From Minisyncoccota bacterium (GTDB taxonomy: Bacteria > Verrucomicrobiota > Lentisphaeria > Oligosphaerales > MVZH01): DNA of 25,665 bases. The stretch lies in the NCBI GenBank assembly GCA_021734725.1, contig JAIPIM010000011.1:1-25665 (forward strand), given 5' to 3'. This document shows, piece by piece, positions 23,312 to 25,665 of the stretch. A program made the translations under genes and the position numbers. Numbering within the stretch: position 1 is the stretch's first letter; the number at the start of each line of letters is the position of its first letter. The notes under the pieces were generated by a model. That model was not told where the DNA came from and made no database searches. It was given only the letters and a program-made list of their open reading frames with translations.

Positions 23312-23358
23312 GGCGCCGAAAGAGCCGCGCCCTAAAGGGTTATGCCTCTTCTGGCGCC
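23312..23358. repeat. Long imperfect hairpin
   Basis: GGCGCC (23312-23317) pairs with GGCGCC (23353-23358). After a two-base irregularity AAGAG (23320-23324) pairs with CTCTT (23346-23350), and an inner CCC/GGG hairpin (23330-23339) fills part of the loop. There is no T-run on either side, so it does not look like a terminator. Confidence 0.5.
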
Positions 23359-23391
23359 GGACCGAACGGGGGGCACACTTCACCGATCCAT

Positions 23392-23421
23392 TTCGTCCCC
23401 ACACTTGCTCGGATACGCTTA
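23392..23421 (-). repeat. 30-nt dispersed motif, copy 2
   Basis: Read on the minus strand it matches copy 1 (4408-4437) at 27 of 30 positions: TAAGCG, CCGAGCAAGTG and GGGGACGAA are identical blocks. The preceding AAGT, CGGT and CG also align with copy 1 if two single-base gaps are allowed. It lies 68 nt 3' of the stop at 23489, in the same orientation as that open frame. Confidence 0.7.
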
Positions 23422-23488
23422 ACCGACCGACTTCGACCGAGACGACGGGACAATCGGTTCGGACAACCACGAAATGTCCACCGAACAA

Positions 23489-23640
23489 TTACGCAAAAAA
23501 CGGTATCCTGCTCTCTTCAGTTTGTTGCCAGACAATGCCGCGGACTTCGTGGTGTTCAATCTCTCCAGTCCATTTGTCTTTCGCCGGTGAAACCGCGCAA
23601 TAGAAATGGTACAGCGTACTTCCGCACGTGATTCGGAGGT
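23489..23640 (-). pseudogene. Possible fragment of a GH43/GH32-like glycosidase
   Basis: The last 40 or so codons of a minus-strand open frame read LYHFYCAVSPAKDKW, then HHEVRGIVWQQT, before a TAA at 23489-23491. The order [Y]HFYCAV...RGI is reminiscent of a blade of beta-propeller glycosidases; compare FLFYSAVDQ...RTCIAMA in the intact gene at 11484-12473. Nothing recognisable precedes it in frame or in the other frames, so at most one blade survives. This is a weak, pattern-based call. Confidence 0.25.
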
Positions 23641-23672
23641 GAAAAACTGAGGTTGTGTTGTTCAAAAAGCAC

Positions 23673-25665
23673 TCACCAAGTGAATTCATCGAGACGCGTG
23701 TACGTATCCCCGTCCGGATAATCGTCGCGAATGCGTTGCAGAAAAGCTTCTCCCCGCGCCTTGACGTCTGCTTCATTCGGATCGTCGGCGCGGCGCTGCA
23801 TGCCGCGTGACCTGGAAGCATACAGCTTGCAGTTGTACGCCGCCCAATAAAGCGCGTCGTCCGCCAGTGTACTGTGCGGGCATTCGTTGGCAACGCGCTC
23901 GTAGAGGTCGGCAATCTCAAGGAACATTCTCCGGCCCCGCGACCATTCCACCACTTCTTTGTTCTGTCCCAGCCAGGCCGGCCCAAGATGCACGCCGCTC
24001 ATCGAGTAATAGCAATGGTATACCGTGGCATCGGCCAGGTTCTGGAGCGATGTTCCCATCGTATACAGGCACTTGGCTCTCAACTCGTTTTCTTCCGGGC
24101 CCAGATCGGCTTCCAGATTCTTCAACCGCCGAAAACAGTCGTAGCTCAAATCCGCCTGCGTTCTGACGCCGTAGGTGACAGTGGCCAGCCTGTATTCCGC
24201 TTCGTGCCGGGCTTGCGGTGTCCGGGCGCGCTCGACCGCCTGCTGCGCCCGCTCAATTTTTTCGACCATTTCCGGAAGCCAGGGGGGCCATTCCCGACAG
24301 TGCTCGAGCAACTCCCGCCGACGCGGACGGAGCCACTCCAGGTCGCGCTCGAGAACCGCCCACAGTGCCCGACGGAGGAATAGCTTGCGACGCACACCCG
24401 CGAAGTCGCCGGATTGATCGGACAGCATATCGTCCAGTTCCGCGGGCGTGACATTGGCAAACCCCGCAACAAACGCATCGTACACATCACATTGAAACGC
24501 GGTCCATATCAGGAGCGGATAGTCCTTCTTTTCCAATGCGGACGCGGCCAGGATCCGGCCCGCCGTGATGCGATAGGGATGCTCGGCATTTCGGATGATT
24601 TCCTTCAGTTGACTGCTATCCCGAGCGGTCTTCAGCGTCAGAACACCGTCCAGCACCGCCAGTTCAGCCGTTTCGATCGTATTAAGCCCGAGCCGAACCA
24701 GTCGATCACGGTTGGCGACAAAATCCGCGGAGTGCCCTTGGGTTGCGTATATGCGCAACCGCAGCATCAGGTAAAGCCGTCTCTCGTCATCGTCCATCGG
24801 AATGCTGTCCATCGCGTCGAGGATTTTCTCCGCGAACCGCAGACGTTTCCGGTTGTCCTTCCGCTGCCAGTATTCCGGTTCCTCCACGAGATCCCATTGC
24901 GTCATCCGTGCGAAGAGAGAAGGTCCCGCCGGCAGTTCGCCCAGAAGAGTCGGGCCATTTCCGTCCGGCGGGACTTCCGGTGTTTTCCGCATTGCATGTG
25001 TGTAACGCCTGATCAAACGCTCGTTATAAATAGGTTCTACGGAATAACGCAGGAGCTCGAGCAGTTCGTCGGCGGTGAGAGCATCCATGGTCAGATTGTT
25101 CAAGGCCAGTCCGGCGGCATCACGCTGCCAAGGGAATTCGCGCACGAGCCGCAAAAGTGTCGATTCCGCTGTCGGAAGAAGCTCATAGCGCCACGGCCAT
25201 TCGGTACCGTCGCCATAATCCGAAAACACGGGTTTGCGTCCCGCCTTGACAATCTCGGCGAGCACTTCCGGAACCAGAACATTCAGTTCCGGACTCTTCT
25301 CGCAATTTTCGAGCAACCGCAGAAGACGTTCAGGACCTTCCATCGGCAATCGCGGACGATACAGTGCCCGAACGGACTCGAAAAGCCTCCCCTCTGCCGG
25401 TTTCCGCCATCGGTCACGGTAATCGTCGACGTCTATTCCCAGAATCGATTCAATCGCTGAGTTAACCATGTCGCCGGCGGGATACCGGACAAGCAATGCA
25501 AGATAGAGATCCAGCGCCAGTTGTTTGTCACCGATCCCGAGAACGGTTCGAGCCTGCCAGCCCAGAACGTCGTCGGCGAGGTAATGATCCGGGTACTCCC
25601 GTAAAAATTGTCGCGCGAACTCGCACACACGAGACGCCTCCGTGCCGTAGCGAACGACGGTATAC
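23673..25665 (-). CDS. Helical TPR-like protein, 5' end outside the window
   Basis: At least 664 residues are visible. The frame stays open to the window edge, and the residues before the internal GTG at 25628 (YGTEASR, then VCEFARQFLREYP) already belong to a helix, so the true start lies beyond the window. The sequence is rich in charged amphipathic helices with TPR-style pairs: FARQFLREYPDHYLADDVLGW near the visible N-terminus and the similar DLYERVANECPHSTLADDALYWAAYN near the C-terminus, a pattern seen in BamD/YbgF-like TPR proteins. The chain ends DEFTW. No enzymatic motif is visible. It may be a large envelope or tol-pal-type scaffold protein, but the function is unknown. Confidence 0.7.
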   Translation of the reverse strand, partial: YTVVRYGTEASRVCEFARQFLREYPDHYLADDVLGWQARTVLGIGDKQLALDLYLALLVRYPAGDMVNSAIESILGIDVDDYRDRWRKPAEGRLFESVRALYRPRLPMEGPERLLRLLENCEKSPELNVLVPEVLAEIVKAGRKPVFSDYGDGTEWPWRYELLPTAESTLLRLVREFPWQRDAAGLALNNLTMDALTADELLELLRYSVEPIYNERLIRRYTHAMRKTPEVPPDGNGPTLLGELPAGPSLFARMTQWDLVEEPEYWQRKDNRKRLRFAEKILDAMDSIPMDDDERRLYLMLRLRIYATQGHSADFVANRDRLVRLGLNTIETAELAVLDGVLTLKTARDSSQLKEIIRNAEHPYRITAGRILAASALEKKDYPLLIWTAFQCDVYDAFVAGFANVTPAELDDMLSDQSGDFAGVRRKLFLRRALWAVLERDLEWLRPRRRELLEHCREWPPWLPEMVEKIERAQQAVERARTPQARHEAEYRLATVTYGVRTQADLSYDCFRRLKNLEADLGPEENELRAKCLYTMGTSLQNLADATVYHCYYSMSGVHLGPAWLGQNKEVVEWSRGRRMFLEIADLYERVANECPHSTLADDALYWAAYNCKLYASRSRGMQRRADDPNEADVKARGEAFLQRIRDDYPDGDTYTRLDEFTW

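Larger units (their letters stand above)
22903..23672. other. 770-bp gap with hairpins, dispersed motif and a gene fragment
   Basis: No intact gene is supported. On the ceramidase side lies its leader. GGGCTC/GAGCCC (23022-23045), CGGGCA/TGCCCG (23194-23210, 5-nt loop) and a longer imperfect stem (23312-23358) are strong hairpins. Copy 2 of the 30-nt motif and a possible glycosidase fragment are listed separately. Open frames here are short, rich in Arg/Ser/Pro and lack start signals. Confidence 0.6.

Noticed and set aside
22969..23631. Short plus-strand open frames in the 770-bp gap as small genes
   Set aside because: No ribosome-binding sites, unusual Arg/Ser-rich composition, mutual overlap, and no recognisable motif.
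1..25665. CRISPR array, rRNA, intact transposase or phage genes
   Set aside because: No regularly spaced repeats, no conserved rRNA stretches, and no integrase, transposase or capsid-like protein were seen on either strand.

Overview
This is a chromosomal segment with about 19 genes from a Gram-negative bacterium. An MlaD-type MCE protein with its lipoprotein partner, plus a lipoprotein signal, imply an outer membrane. A PEP-CTERM tail, a pseudopilin-like protein with the FTLIELLVV / LLPAL N-terminus and a C-terminal FADGH motif, LamG domains, a DUF6067-type glycoside hydrolase and a catabolic-type URO-D protein all point to the PVC superphylum or a neighbour (Lentisphaerota, Kiritimatiellota, Planctomycetota or Hydrogenedentota type). 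The lineage is inferred from protein style only.

Left part (1-4.5 kb, + strand). mlaD-like and ABC-auxiliary lipoprotein genes overlap by 4 nt (lipid transport). A PfkB sugar kinase follows. Next is a short BLUF blue-light sensor behind a near-consensus sigma70 promoter, and 24 nt later a URO-D superfamily gene in the same transcription direction.

Middle (4.5-14.1 kb). This is a polysaccharide-use region. It has a GntR-type regulator with a LacI-like sensor domain, a decayed LamG/PEP-CTERM gene, a 1347-residue secreted CBM9-like + LamG + DUF6067-like protein, a pseudopilin-like protein, a GH43-like beta-propeller protein, and on the minus strand a GH51 arabinofuranosidase. Two nearly matching 23-bp palindromes (5719-5741 and 6316-6338) flank the decayed gene and precede the large hydrolase; they are good candidates for the operator of the adjacent regulator.

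Right part (14.2-25.7 kb, minus strand). A tight housekeeping run, read right to left, holds glycyl-tRNA synthetase, a CtpA-type S41 protease, TsaD and an MFS transporter fused to HEAT repeats. Upstream lies an MntA-HepT (nucleotidyltransferase/HEPN) toxin-antitoxin pair whose promoter sits so close to the start codon that the mRNA is probably leaderless. A neutral-ceramidase-like protein and a TPR-like protein cut by the window edge complete the region.

The most unexplained signal is a 30-nt motif (27/30 identical) present once in each of two non-coding gaps 19 kb apart (4408-4437 plus strand, 23392-23421 minus strand). In both cases it lies 50-70 nt 3' of a coding stop in the same orientation. 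The first copy sits inside a foldable element (4392-4475). The second is in a 770-bp gap rich in hairpins that also holds a possible broken glycosidase fragment.
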